The translations under genes were made by a program, and so were the position numbers. This document shows, in pieces, positions 1-6,784 of a DNA stretch of 8,464 nucleotides (within the stretch, counting starts at the first letter, position 1; each line of letters opens with the position of its first letter). This stretch comes from DASVEE01 sp036399695 (lineage in GTDB: Bacteria; Acidobacteriota; Thermoanaerobaculia; Gp7-AA8), in contig DASWMP010000282.1 in NCBI GenBank assembly GCA_036399695.1, positions 1-8,464 on the forward strand. Direction: 5' to 3'. Under the pieces are notes generated by a model. The model searched no databases, had not been told where the DNA came from, and saw only the letters and a list, made by a program, of their open reading frames with translations.

Positions 1-16
1 CTACACGTGTACAAGA

Positions 17-36
17 GCGGTGGCGTTCGCCACCGC
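17..36 (-). terminator. Hairpin after the xer/unknown-protein unit, possible terminator
   Basis: Positions 17-25 (GCGGTGGCG) and 28-36 (CGCCACCGC) are perfect reverse complements, giving an 8-9 bp GC-rich stem with a tiny loop. It lies 25 bp past the stop codon of the minus-strand gene ending at 61, where a terminator would be expected. On the minus strand the stem is followed only by TCTTGT, not a real U-tract, so it may instead be an mRNA 3'-end stabiliser or a dispersed repeat. Seen: the inverted repeat. Inferred: its role. Confidence 0.4.
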
Positions 37-60
37 ACTCCGAGATGGCTGCGCTCGTTT

Positions 61-1890
61 TTACCGGATCGCCTCCAGCAACTGCGGCGGGAACGCGCGC
101 ATCTCGAAATACTCGCTCTCCAGCTCTTCCACCTGAAAACGGTCCAGGCCGGAGTTGGAGAGAAAGTCGTTGCGCAGCCGCGAGTCCTGCTCGTCGATGA
201 TCCTCGGCAGGAGCTGGTTGATGTAGAACGCTTCCAGGCGGATCTTCGTGATCACTTCTTCGAGCAGCGGGTCGTTGATGGCGTCCTGCAGCTCGCGCAG
301 CTCGGGGTCGTGGGCGATCTCGGCGCGGATCTCGCGGCGGAACGTCTCGCGTCCTTCGGCGGTGTTGAGCTCCAGGTAGAAGTTGGCCATGCGCCGGCGG
401 GCCAGGTTGTAGACCGCAAAGTAGGCGCGCTCGCTGCGGTTCAGCGTCACGATGGCCTGCGTCACCTCGCCGATGGACGATTCGTTGTTCTCGATGCCGA
501 TGAGGCCGAGCGTCAGCGCGTAGAGCTTCTTCTTGCCGTACGCGAGCGCGTATTCGTTCGACAGTACGGGATCGATGAAGAGCTGCTGGAAGAGGCCGCG
601 GCGCAGTTTCTCGAAGACTTGCATATTGCCGACGAGCGAGCGCACCTGCTCCTGCGTCAGCTCGACGTCGTCCATGAACGCCAGCTTGTTCACGAGCGTC
701 GTGGAGTGGTCGATGCGGTCGAAGAGCGTGATCAGCTCGCCGAACGATTCGAGGCGCTCGAAGTCCTCTTCCTCGCGGCTGATCTCGTCGATCAGCCGGC
801 CGGTCTCGAGCAGCAGCTCCTCGAACGTCTGGTCGCGGTTCGCGGCGGCGCGCTGCTTGTTCTCCATGAGCTGCACGAGGTCGAGGGAGGAGAGCTTGCG
901 CGTGATGTTGCGGCCGAGGAGAAAGCCGCCGAGGATCTCACGGGTGGTCTGGATGTAATCGGGCTCGTCTTCCTTGCGCGTGGCGACGCGCGGCTCCTGC
1001 AGCACGATCTCTTCGAGCGTGTCGAAGATCGAGAGCGGTACTTCATTGCGCAGCGAGAGCGTGCGCAGGCGCATGAGCCGCGCGCGTGCGGAGTGGTCGA
1101 TCGTCGAGCCGGCGCAGGAGGCCAGGATGCGCTTGTACTCGTCGATGAGCGACTGGTTGTCTGGGTGGTGATAGATGACGTCGATCTGGATCCGCTCGCG
1201 CTGGTAGGGCTCGATGCGGCCGAGCGCTTCCTCGTCCGGCTGCGCGACGTCTTCGAGCGAGCGGGTCTCCGCGTAGGCCTGACGGCAGACGTCGGCAAAG
1301 CGCTGGTTGGCGCGGTGGACGAGCCGGAGCAGGACGATCGTCGAATCGGGCTCGCCGAGCGCTTCGAGCAGCTCGTGGGCGAGGGCGAGGAACTGTCCGG
1401 AGCCGACTTTGCGGGAGCGTTTCAGTTGCTTGCCGAGCGTGCGCAGCGTCGCGGCCTGCCGGTCGGCCACGTCCTTGTAGCGCTTCCGGTCGTCGATGAA
1501 GAGCATGTAATTCGCGACGGCGTTGCCCTGCAGGAACAGGTTGTCCCACGTCTCGAAGCCTTCGGTCTGGGAGGTGAAGCGCAGCTCGTGCTTGTCGACG
1601 GTGGTCCCGAACAGGACCAGGCGATTGACCACCTGGTCGTTCAGGAGATCGCCGACCGGGAGATGGCCGCCGAACATGTACTCGCCGAAGATGCCGCCGT
1701 TCCCACGGAAGCGCACCCCTTCCGGATTCAGCACGACCTCCGAGTTGCCGCCGAAATAGCGGATCACATCGCCGCGCGGGGCCTCGATCTGTTCGAACCA
1801 GAACCGGCGGTCGACGTCGCGTCCGACCACGACGGCGAAGTATTCGATGGACGTTCCGAGGAACCCCTGGTGGACGATTGCGCGGATCAT
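61..1890 (-). CDS. Uncharacterised conserved-type protein, 609 aa, downstream of xer
   Basis: I cannot assign a function. The protein is soluble: there is no signal peptide or membrane segment. Residues 1-130 look beta-rich and glycine-containing (YFGGNSEVVLNPEG near 45-58, GNGGIFGEYMFGGHLPVGDLLNDQ at 63-86). From about 135 to the end it is highly charged and almost wholly helical, with heptad-like acidic and basic stretches around 355-440 (EELLLETGRLIDEISREEEDF) and 510-600. No catalytic signature (P-loop, nucleophile motif, metal-binding cluster) is visible. From memory it resembles a roughly 600-residue uncharacterised family in Deltaproteobacteria and Acidobacteriota (possibly TIGR04442); treat that as tentative. 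The ATG at 1888-1890 is the first in-frame start that does not overlap xer; no strong Shine-Dalgarno precedes it. It starts 15 bp after the xer stop codon, so the two are probably co-transcribed. GC-biased third positions support real coding despite a long antisense ORF. Confidence 0.8.
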   Translation of the reverse strand: MIRAIVHQGFLGTSIEYFAVVVGRDVDRRFWFEQIEAPRGDVIRYFGGNSEVVLNPEGVRFRGNGGIFGEYMFGGHLPVGDLLNDQVVNRLVLFGTTVDKHELRFTSQTEGFETWDNLFLQGNAVANYMLFIDDRKRYKDVADRQAATLRTLGKQLKRSRKVGSGQFLALAHELLEALGEPDSTIVLLRLVHRANQRFADVCRQAYAETRSLEDVAQPDEEALGRIEPYQRERIQIDVIYHHPDNQSLIDEYKRILASCAGSTIDHSARARLMRLRTLSLRNEVPLSIFDTLEEIVLQEPRVATRKEDEPDYIQTTREILGGFLLGRNITRKLSSLDLVQLMENKQRAAANRDQTFEELLLETGRLIDEISREEEDFERLESFGELITLFDRIDHSTTLVNKLAFMDDVELTQEQVRSLVGNMQVFEKLRRGLFQQLFIDPVLSNEYALAYGKKKLYALTLGLIGIENNESSIGEVTQAIVTLNRSERAYFAVYNLARRRMANFYLELNTAEGRETFRREIRAEIAHDPELRELQDAINDPLLEEVITKIRLEAFYINQLLPRIIDEQDSRLRNDFLSNSGLDRFQVEELESEYFEMRAFPPQLLEAIR

Positions 1891-1905
1891 GGGCGCGCCG
1901 GGATT

Positions 1906-2808
1906 CTACGCGCGTGGATGCGCTTTCTTGTAGACGGCAATGAGCTGCCAGTCGTTCAGGTGCGTGTACTTTTGCGTCGTGGACAGCGAGGCGTGGCCGA
2001 GCAGCTCCTGGATTCCGCGCAGATCGGCGCCGGCATTCAGCAGGTGCGTCGCGAAAGAGTGGCGCATCGTGTGCGGCGAGATGGCCGCGCGGAGTGACGC
2101 ATCGCGGACATAGTCGTCGAAGAGGCGGCGGATGCTGCGGGTGGTGATCCGCTCGCCGCGGTAGTTGACGAAGAGCGCCTGCTCGTCGGGATTGTGGACG
2201 AGCGTCTCGCGGACTTTCAGGTACTCGCGGATCGCGCCTTCGGCCTTGGTGCCGAACGGGATGATCCGCTCCTTCGAGCCTTTGCCGCGCACTTTGACGA
2301 GGCGGGAGCGCAGCTCGAGGTCGTCGAGGTCGATGCCTACGAGCTCGCTGATGCGCAGGCCGCTGGCGTAGAGGAGCTCCATCCAGGCGAGGTCGCGGAT
2401 GCCCAGGGGGGTCTCGAGGTCGGGCTGCTCGATGAGCAGGGAGATCTCGGAGGTCTGCATGACCTGGGGGAGATGCTTCTCCCTCTTCGGCGTGGCCACG
2501 CTGCGGGCCGGATTCATCTCGACGCGCCCTTCGCGCATGAGGAACTTGAAGAAGGAGCGCAGCGTGGAGAGCTGCCGGGCGATCGAGGAGCGGGCCAGCT
2601 TGCGCCGCCCGAGGTGGGCGAGATAGGCGCGGATGGTCAGGTGATCGACCTGTCCGAGGTCCACCTGATCGCGGGCCATGGAAAAGTAGTGATCGGTGAG
2701 GAAGGTGACGAAGGATTCGAGGTCATCGCGGTACGCCGTCACGGTGTTCACGGAAGCGTTCCGCTCGTAAGTGAGGTAATCGAGAAAATCGCCAATCTCG
2801 GATTGCAC
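1906..2808 (-). CDS. xerC: Tyrosine recombinase XerC/XerD
   Basis: Site-specific recombinase of the tyrosine family. Housekeeping members resolve chromosome dimers at dif sites near the terminus, working with FtsK and a second Xer subunit. With the GTG start it is 300 residues, the usual Xer length (E. coli XerD 298). The N-terminal SAM-like DNA-binding domain spans about 1-105 (FLDYLTYERNASVNTVTAYRDDL; LSTLRSFFKFL). The catalytic domain spans about 115-300 and has the full active set: Arg152 (ASGLRISEL), Lys176 (VRGKGSKER), His246 and Arg249 (HTMRHSFATHLL), His272 (LLGHASLSTTQ) and nucleophile Tyr281 (KYTH). These almost coincide with XerD numbering. The start is GTG at 2806-2808, because GGAGG lies 7 nt before it; the ATG at 2812-2814 is only 1 nt from GGAGG. 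An upstream in-frame ATG at 2908-2910 falls in a dispersed repeat and is rejected. XerC and XerD cannot be told apart from this sequence alone, so the symbol is provisional. Confidence 0.93.
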   Translation of the reverse strand: MQSEIGDFLDYLTYERNASVNTVTAYRDDLESFVTFLTDHYFSMARDQVDLGQVDHLTIRAYLAHLGRRKLARSSIARQLSTLRSFFKFLMREGRVEMNPARSVATPKREKHLPQVMQTSEISLLIEQPDLETPLGIRDLAWMELLYASGLRISELVGIDLDDLELRSRLVKVRGKGSKERIIPFGTKAEGAIREYLKVRETLVHNPDEQALFVNYRGERITTRSIRRLFDDYVRDASLRAAISPHTMRHSFATHLLNAGADLRGIQELLGHASLSTTQKYTHLNDWQLIAVYKKAHPRA

Positions 2809-2814
2809 GCCCAT

Positions 2815-2821
2815 CCCTCCC
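2815..2821 (-). promoter_or_regulatory. Shine-Dalgarno that decides the xer start
   Basis: On the minus strand this reads GGGAGGG. Its GGAGG core is 1 nt from the ATG at 2812-2814 but 7 nt from the in-frame GTG at 2806-2808. Normal spacing is about 5-9 nt, so the GTG is the better start. Confidence 0.6.
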
Positions 2822-2837
2822 GGTGAAGCCAGGGAGC

Positions 2838-2843
2838 ATTCTA
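2838..2843 (-). promoter_or_regulatory. Candidate -10 box for the xer unit
   Basis: On the minus strand this reads TAGAAT, five of six matches to the sigma-70 -10 consensus, standing out in GC-rich surroundings. It ends about 17 nt before the Shine-Dalgarno and 29 nt before the GTG start, leaving a short leader. The -35 region is poor: the best is TTCATC at 19-nt spacing. The assignment rests on the -10 box and its position only. Confidence 0.35.
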
Positions 2844-2871
2844 CGCGGGAAGGCCGGTAGGGGATGAACCG

Positions 2872-2885
2872 GCGCCTGCGGGCGC
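2872..2885. repeat. Short GC hairpin beside the GGACAGACA repeat
   Basis: GCGCC (2872-2876) and GGCGC (2881-2885) form a 5-bp stem with a TGCG loop. It directly abuts the longer inverted repeat at 2886-2907, so the two may be one composite element. It lies upstream of the candidate xer -10 box, so it would not be transcribed from that promoter. Confidence 0.4.
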
Positions 2886-2907
2886 GGACAGACAAGAGTG
2901 TCTGTCC
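2886..2907. repeat. Perfect inverted repeat GGACAGACA-AGAG-TGTCTGTCC
   Basis: The 9-bp arms (2886-2894 and 2899-2907) are exact reverse complements around a 4-nt AGAG loop. It sits between the divergent xer and PIN genes. From memory, near-identical GGGACAGACA...TGTCTGTCC elements are scattered in intergenic DNA of Acidobacteriota, Planctomycetes and similar genomes, where they create spurious ORFs beginning like MGQTLLSV; the false N-terminal extension of xer (MGQTLLSVRARR) is exactly such a read-through. No T-run follows on either strand, so it is not a clear terminator. Its function is unknown. Confidence 0.65.
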
Positions 2908-2930
2908 CACATTGACCGTATTACGATGAT

Positions 2931-3392
2931 GTGGTGAACGGTACGATTCTCTATCTTGACCTCTGCGCCCTCAAGCGACCGTTCGATGACGCAAGAAGCG
3001 AGAGAATCCGCCGTGAGGCCGAAGCGGTTGCACGAATCTTTGAACAGGCGGAAAACGGAAGGGCTGAGCTCGTGGTCTCACCGGCTCATCGTTTCGAGAA
3101 CGACCGGAATCCTCGTGAAGACCGGCGGCTCGCAACCGCTCTCTGGCTGCAGAAAGCGAGTCGATCGACCGATTTCAGCGCCGACGTTGACGAACGCGCT
3201 CGCTTCCTCAGCAGTCTCGGATTCGGTCCACTCGATGCGCTGCATCTCGCTTTCGCCGAGAAGGCGGAAGCTCGTTGGTTCGTGACGACCGACGACGGCC
3301 TGATGAAGAAGGCGCTGGAGCATCGCGAGCAGATGCGCATCGCGGTCGTGCGGCCCGATCAGCTCATGACAGAAGAGGAGGCCCGCGAATGA
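2931..3392 (+). CDS. PIN-domain putative ribonuclease (toxin-like), 153 aa
   Basis: PIN domains are metal-dependent RNA-cleaving folds; many stand-alone bacterial ones are VapC-type toxins. Four acidic positions fit the active site: Asp10 in the first strand (ILYLDLCALKRPFDD), Glu56 (AHRFEND), Asp102 (GPLDALHLAFAEK) and Asp121/Asp122 in the late strand (WFVTTDDGLMKKA), so it looks catalytically intact. Length is normal for the fold. It belongs to the YLDxCxLxRPFDD subgroup rather than classical VapC (MxxLDTxxL). The start is GTG at 2931 or GTG at 2934; the frame is closed upstream by TGA at 2913-2915 and offers no ATG. There is no clear Shine-Dalgarno, so translation may be leaderless. Its stop overlaps the next ATG (ATGA), implying translational coupling. 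The codons include AGA, CGA, GTT and TTT, less GC-biased than its neighbours, hinting at horizontal gain. Toxin activity is inferred, not shown. Confidence 0.85.
   Translation: MVNGTILYLDLCALKRPFDDARSERIRREAEAVARIFEQAENGRAELVVSPAHRFENDRNPREDRRLATALWLQKASRSTDFSADVDERARFLSSLGFGPLDALHLAFAEKAEARWFVTTDDGLMKKALEHREQMRIAVVRPDQLMTEEEARE
3375..3381 (+). promoter_or_regulatory. Shine-Dalgarno for the 75-aa partner
   Basis: GAGGAGG lies inside the 3' end of the PIN gene, 7 nt before the ATG at 3389. It fixes the start at 3389 rather than at the in-frame ATG at 3275, and indicates strong independent initiation of the small partner. Confidence 0.7.
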
Positions 3393-3616
3393 GCAAGTCG
3401 TCTTCGATGTCCGCCTATCAGATCCGGTTGGAGGGATGGAAAGCGCTGACCGAGCGGCTCGGACCAGCCGGAGCGATGCGCTTCATGATGCAGTACGACC
3501 CCGGTGATGGCGACTACACGAACGAGAGACAGGAGATCTTCGCGGATCTCGAGCTCGAGGATCTGCTCGCATTCGTCAGGCAGCAGGAAGGGCGACCGGG
3601 CGGCGACGACCGATAG
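3389..3616 (+). CDS. Small conserved-type protein paired with the PIN gene, 75 aa
   Basis: I know no biochemical function. The sequence has a compact core: YQIRLEGWKALTERLGPAGAMRFMMQYDPGDGDYTNERQ over residues 10-48, with striking GWKAL, LGPAGAMRF and GDYTNER motifs. An acidic helix follows (EIFADLELEDLLAFVRQQ, 49-66), then a polar tail. No transmembrane segment, ribbon-helix-helix or AbrB-like DNA-binding motif is evident. From memory, small proteins with IR..G..AL...LG..G..RF and GDYT.ER motifs recur beside PIN genes of this YLD.C.L.RPFDD subgroup, notably in Cyanobacteria. The 4-bp overlap, the strong Shine-Dalgarno and its size fit an antitoxin or regulatory partner. That role is inference, and the toxin-first order is the reverse of most vapBC pairs. 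An alternative start at Met7 is possible but lacks a better ribosome site. Confidence 0.75.
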   Translation: MSKSSSMSAYQIRLEGWKALTERLGPAGAMRFMMQYDPGDGDYTNERQEIFADLELEDLLAFVRQQEGRPGGDDR

Positions 3617-3727
3617 CTGCGCAAGCGCCGGTTTGGACGGCGTCTGGCGGAGGTCGCGCGCCTCGGGCCGACGAGCTCAATCTGAGATTTTCTCGTGCCG
3701 CGGCCGCCGCCGCCCCGGCTCGTTCTG

Positions 3728-3736
3728 TGCTACGTT
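3728..3736 (+). promoter_or_regulatory. Possible extended -10 upstream of gcvT
   Basis: TGCTACGTT fits a TGnTAnnnT extended -10 shape and lies 25 bp before the gcvT start, with the Shine-Dalgarno in between. The hexamer matches TATAAT at only three positions and no good -35 is seen, so this is a weak call. The rest of the 145-bp gap after the PIN pair (3617-3761) shows no ORF and no recognisable glycine-riboswitch core. Confidence 0.25.
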
Positions 3737-3761
3737 ACGCCTCCTTTCCGGGGAGGGCATG

Positions 3762-4868
<1,107 letters not shown>

Positions 4869-4885
4869 CGGAGGAGCCAAATCCG

Positions 4886-5290
4886 ATGAGCAGCGGTACC
4901 AGCATCCCGGAAGACAACAGGTACGCCAAGAGCCACGAGTACGTTCACGCCGAGGGCGAGATCGGTACGATCGGCATCAGCGATTACGCACAGAAGGAGC
5001 TCGGTGACGTCGTGTTCGTCGAGCTGCCGCAGGTCGGCAGCATCCTCGACGCCGGCGACGAGCTCGGCTCGATCGAGTCGGTCAAGGCCGTCTCCGAGCT
5101 GTTCTCGCCCGTGTCGGGCGAGGTCGTCGAAGTGAACGAAGCGCTCGCCGACAAGCCCGAGCTCGTGAACACCGACCCGTACGGCGACGGCTGGATGATC
5201 CGCATCCGCCTCAAGGACGCCAGCGAAGTCGACGAGCTGATGACCTCCGAGGAGTACGAGGAGTACATCGAAAAAGAGTCGGCGCACTGA
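4886..5290 (+). CDS. gcvH: Glycine cleavage system H-protein (lipoyl carrier)
   Basis: This small shuttle protein carries the aminomethyl intermediate on a lipoyl arm between P-, T- and L-proteins. At 134 residues it is the normal size. The lipoyl-attachment lysine is Lys67 in GSIESVKAVSELFSPVSGEVVEVN (61-84), the diagnostic ESVKA motif. Preceding landmarks are YAKSHEYV (13-20), IGISDYAQKELGDVVFVELPQVG (29-51) and AGDELGSIES (56-65). The C-terminal part contains NTDPYGDGWMIRIRL and ends in a helix rich in Glu and Tyr. GGAGGAG at 4870-4876, 9 nt before the ATG, supports the start. Lys67 would need lipoylation by enzymes encoded elsewhere. It is followed by an unusual 108-bp gap before gcvPA. 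Confidence 0.96.
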   Translation: MSSGTSIPEDNRYAKSHEYVHAEGEIGTIGISDYAQKELGDVVFVELPQVGSILDAGDELGSIESVKAVSELFSPVSGEVVEVNEALADKPELVNTDPYGDGWMIRIRLKDASEVDELMTSEEYEEYIEKESAH

Positions 5291-5318
5291 CGCTCCGGCT
5301 CCTGACCGAAGACGCTGC

Positions 5319-5378
5319 ACGCAGAACGCAGAATGAAGACGGGATGGATTTCTCAGCTCTTCATTCTGCGTTCTGCGT
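5319..5378. repeat. Perfect 21-bp inverted repeat in the gcvH-gcvPA gap
   Basis: Left arm 5319-5339 and right arm 5358-5378 are exact reverse complements with an 18-nt spacer (5340-5357). Inside each arm a 7-mer is tandemly repeated: TTCTGCG occurs at 5364-5370 and 5371-5377, followed by a truncated TTCTGA at 5378-5383. No T-run follows, so it is not a standard terminator, although the RNA would form a strong stem between two co-directional operon genes. From memory, TTCATTCTGCGTTCTG-type repeats are dispersed in intergenic DNA of Acidobacteriota-like genomes, so I take it as a REP- or MITE-like unit. Mobility and any effect on gcvPA expression are inference. Confidence 0.75.
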
Positions 5379-5398
5379 TCTGACTTCACAGGTAATCA

Positions 5399-6784
5399 AT
5401 GAGTAATCTCCCCGATCCGCTCTCTGAAACCCACCGCTACATCCCCAACGCAGGCCAGGACATCCGCGAGATGCTGGAAGTCGTGGGCGTCGAATCGATC
5501 GACCGCCTCTTCGACACCATCCCGGAGAACGTCAAGCTGGACCGCCTGCTCGACATCCCCGGCCCCTGGTCGGAGATCGAAACGCGCCGCTGGTTCCGCG
5601 AGCTCGCCTCGCGCAACAAGACCGGCGTCGATCACGTCAGCTTCCTCGGTGCCGGCGCCTATCAGCACTACCAGCCGGCCGTCATCGACCAGCTCCTCCT
5701 GCGCTCCGAGTTCCTGACCTCGTACACCCCGTACCAGCCGGAAGTCTCGCAGGGCACGCTGCAGTCGATCTTCGAGTACCAGACGCACCAGTGCCTGCTG
5801 ACCGGCCTCGACGTCGCCAACGCGTCGCTCTACGACGGCTCGACGGCGCTCTGCGAAGCGGTCCTCCTCGCCGAGCGGCTGACGAAGGGGAAGAAGAAGG
5901 TCGTCATCGCGAAGACGGTCCACCCCGAGTACACCGCCACGCTGCGCACGTACGTGCAGAACCTCGGCATCGAGATCGTGGAAGTCGGCTTCACCGCCGA
6001 CGGCCGGATCGATCTCGACGAGCTGCGCACGGCTGTCGACGGCGCCTTCGGTGTGGCGATCCAGTCGCCGAACTTCCTCGGCGTGATCGAGGACTACGAG
6101 GCCGTCGCCGCCGCGGCGGGCGACGTGGCCAGGATCGCGGTCGTGGCCGAGGCGACGTCGTTCGGCATCCTGGCGGCGCCGGGAGAGCATGGCTTCGACA
6201 TCTGCGTCGGCGAAGGACAGGCGTGGGGCGTCCCGACGCAGTTCGGCGGGCCGTACGTCGGCTTCATGGTGGTCCGGGAAGCGCTCAAGCGCCACATGCC
6301 GGGCCGCCTGGTCGGCGAGACGGTGGACGTCGACGGCCGCCGCGCCTTCGTGCTCACCCTCGCCACCCGCGAGCAGCACATCCGCCGCGGCAAGGCCACG
6401 TCGAACATCTGCACCAACGAAGCACTGATCGCCCTCGCGGCGAACATGTATCTCTCGCTCCTCGGTAAAGAGGGGCTGCGCGAAGTGGCGACGCAATGCC
6501 TGCAGAAGGCCGCGTATCTGCGCGGCAAGCTGCGCGAGCTCAACGTCGAGCTGCCGTTCAGCGGCCTGGTGTACAACGAATTCGTCGTCCGTACGCCGTT
6601 CCCCGCGTCCGAGATCCTTGCGGATCTGGAGCACGAGAAGATCCTCGGCGGCATCCCGCTGGGACAGTTCTACGACGGTCACGAGAACGATTTCCTCGTC
6701 GCCGTCACCGAGCTGCACACGAAGGAGCAGCTCGATCAGTTCGCCGCGAAGCTGAGCGCGGCGATCTCGAGGGAACGCCGATGA
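5399..6784 (+). CDS. gcvPA: Glycine dehydrogenase (decarboxylating) subunit 1
   Basis: This is the N-terminal half of the two-subunit P-protein, which decarboxylates glycine with PLP and passes the aminomethyl group to lipoyl-H. At 461 residues it matches subunit 1 of split-P organisms. Landmarks are RYIPNAGQDIREML (13-26), SFLGAGAYQHYQPAVIDQL (81-99), EFLTSYTPYQPEVSQGTLQSIFEYQT (104-129), ANASLYDGSTALCEA (140-154), TVHPEYTATLRTY (173-185), QSPNFLGVIED (222-232), GEGQAWGVPTQFGGPYVGFM (271-290) and RRGKATSNICTNEAL (329-343). It lacks the PLP lysine, as expected: that residue is in subunit 2 and this subunit is its structural pseudo-symmetric partner. The ATG at 5399 has only a weak AGG-type ribosome site (5390-5392), consistent with a repeat having entered the gap. 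Its stop overlaps the gcvPB start by 4 bp. Confidence 0.95.
   Translation: MSNLPDPLSETHRYIPNAGQDIREMLEVVGVESIDRLFDTIPENVKLDRLLDIPGPWSEIETRRWFRELASRNKTGVDHVSFLGAGAYQHYQPAVIDQLLLRSEFLTSYTPYQPEVSQGTLQSIFEYQTHQCLLTGLDVANASLYDGSTALCEAVLLAERLTKGKKKVVIAKTVHPEYTATLRTYVQNLGIEIVEVGFTADGRIDLDELRTAVDGAFGVAIQSPNFLGVIEDYEAVAAAAGDVARIAVVAEATSFGILAAPGEHGFDICVGEGQAWGVPTQFGGPYVGFMVVREALKRHMPGRLVGETVDVDGRRAFVLTLATREQHIRRGKATSNICTNEALIALAANMYLSLLGKEGLREVATQCLQKAAYLRGKLRELNVELPFSGLVYNEFVVRTPFPASEILADLEHEKILGGIPLGQFYDGHENDFLVAVTELHTKEQLDQFAAKLSAAISRERR
6769..6773 (+). promoter_or_regulatory. Shine-Dalgarno for gcvPB inside the gcvPA end
   Basis: GAGGG lies 7 nt before the ATG at 6781 and within the last codons of gcvPA. 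With the ATGA overlap it fixes the gcvPB start, against the in-frame upstream ATG at 6496, which lies inside gcvPA. Confidence 0.6.

Noticed and set aside
7..2097. A 696-codon open frame on the plus strand, antisense to the unknown protein and the end of xer
   Set aside because: It has a low-complexity Arg/Val/Leu/Glu composition with no family motifs, and runs across two genes on the other strand. It is the usual product of strong GC bias at third codon positions; the minus-strand frames contain a definite Xer recombinase.
1906..2808. Tyrosine recombinase as a phage or integron integrase
   Set aside because: Length and active-site spacing match housekeeping XerC/D almost residue for residue, and no att-like repeats, cargo or phage genes flank it.
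2809..2910. Longer N-terminus for xer starting at ATG 2908-2910 (MGQTLLSVRARR...)
   Set aside because: The extension is translated from the dispersed GGACAGACA repeat and non-conserved DNA. Xer proteins start near FLDYL, and a ribosome site fits the GTG at 2808.
2913..2918. TTGACC as a -35 box for the PIN gene
   Set aside because: The appropriate -10 position would fall inside the coding sequence (about 2935), and the TACGAT hexamer is only a few nucleotides away.
2931..3616. Classical vapBC toxin-antitoxin operon
   Set aside because: The nuclease precedes the small gene, the PIN start motif is YLDLCALKRPFDD rather than the VapC type, and the partner has no VapB-like DNA-binding motif. I therefore avoid the vapB and vapC names.
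3684..3694. GAGATTTTCTC as a terminator of the PIN pair
   Set aside because: The stem is only 4 bp with a 3-nt loop and no following T-run; this is too weak to call.
3504..3761. Longer N-terminus for gcvT starting at 3504
   Set aside because: It overlaps the PIN partner in another frame and is Ser/Arg-rich without similarity. GcvT normally begins about 10-15 residues before PL..VH/EKELG, and GGAGG precedes ATG 3762.
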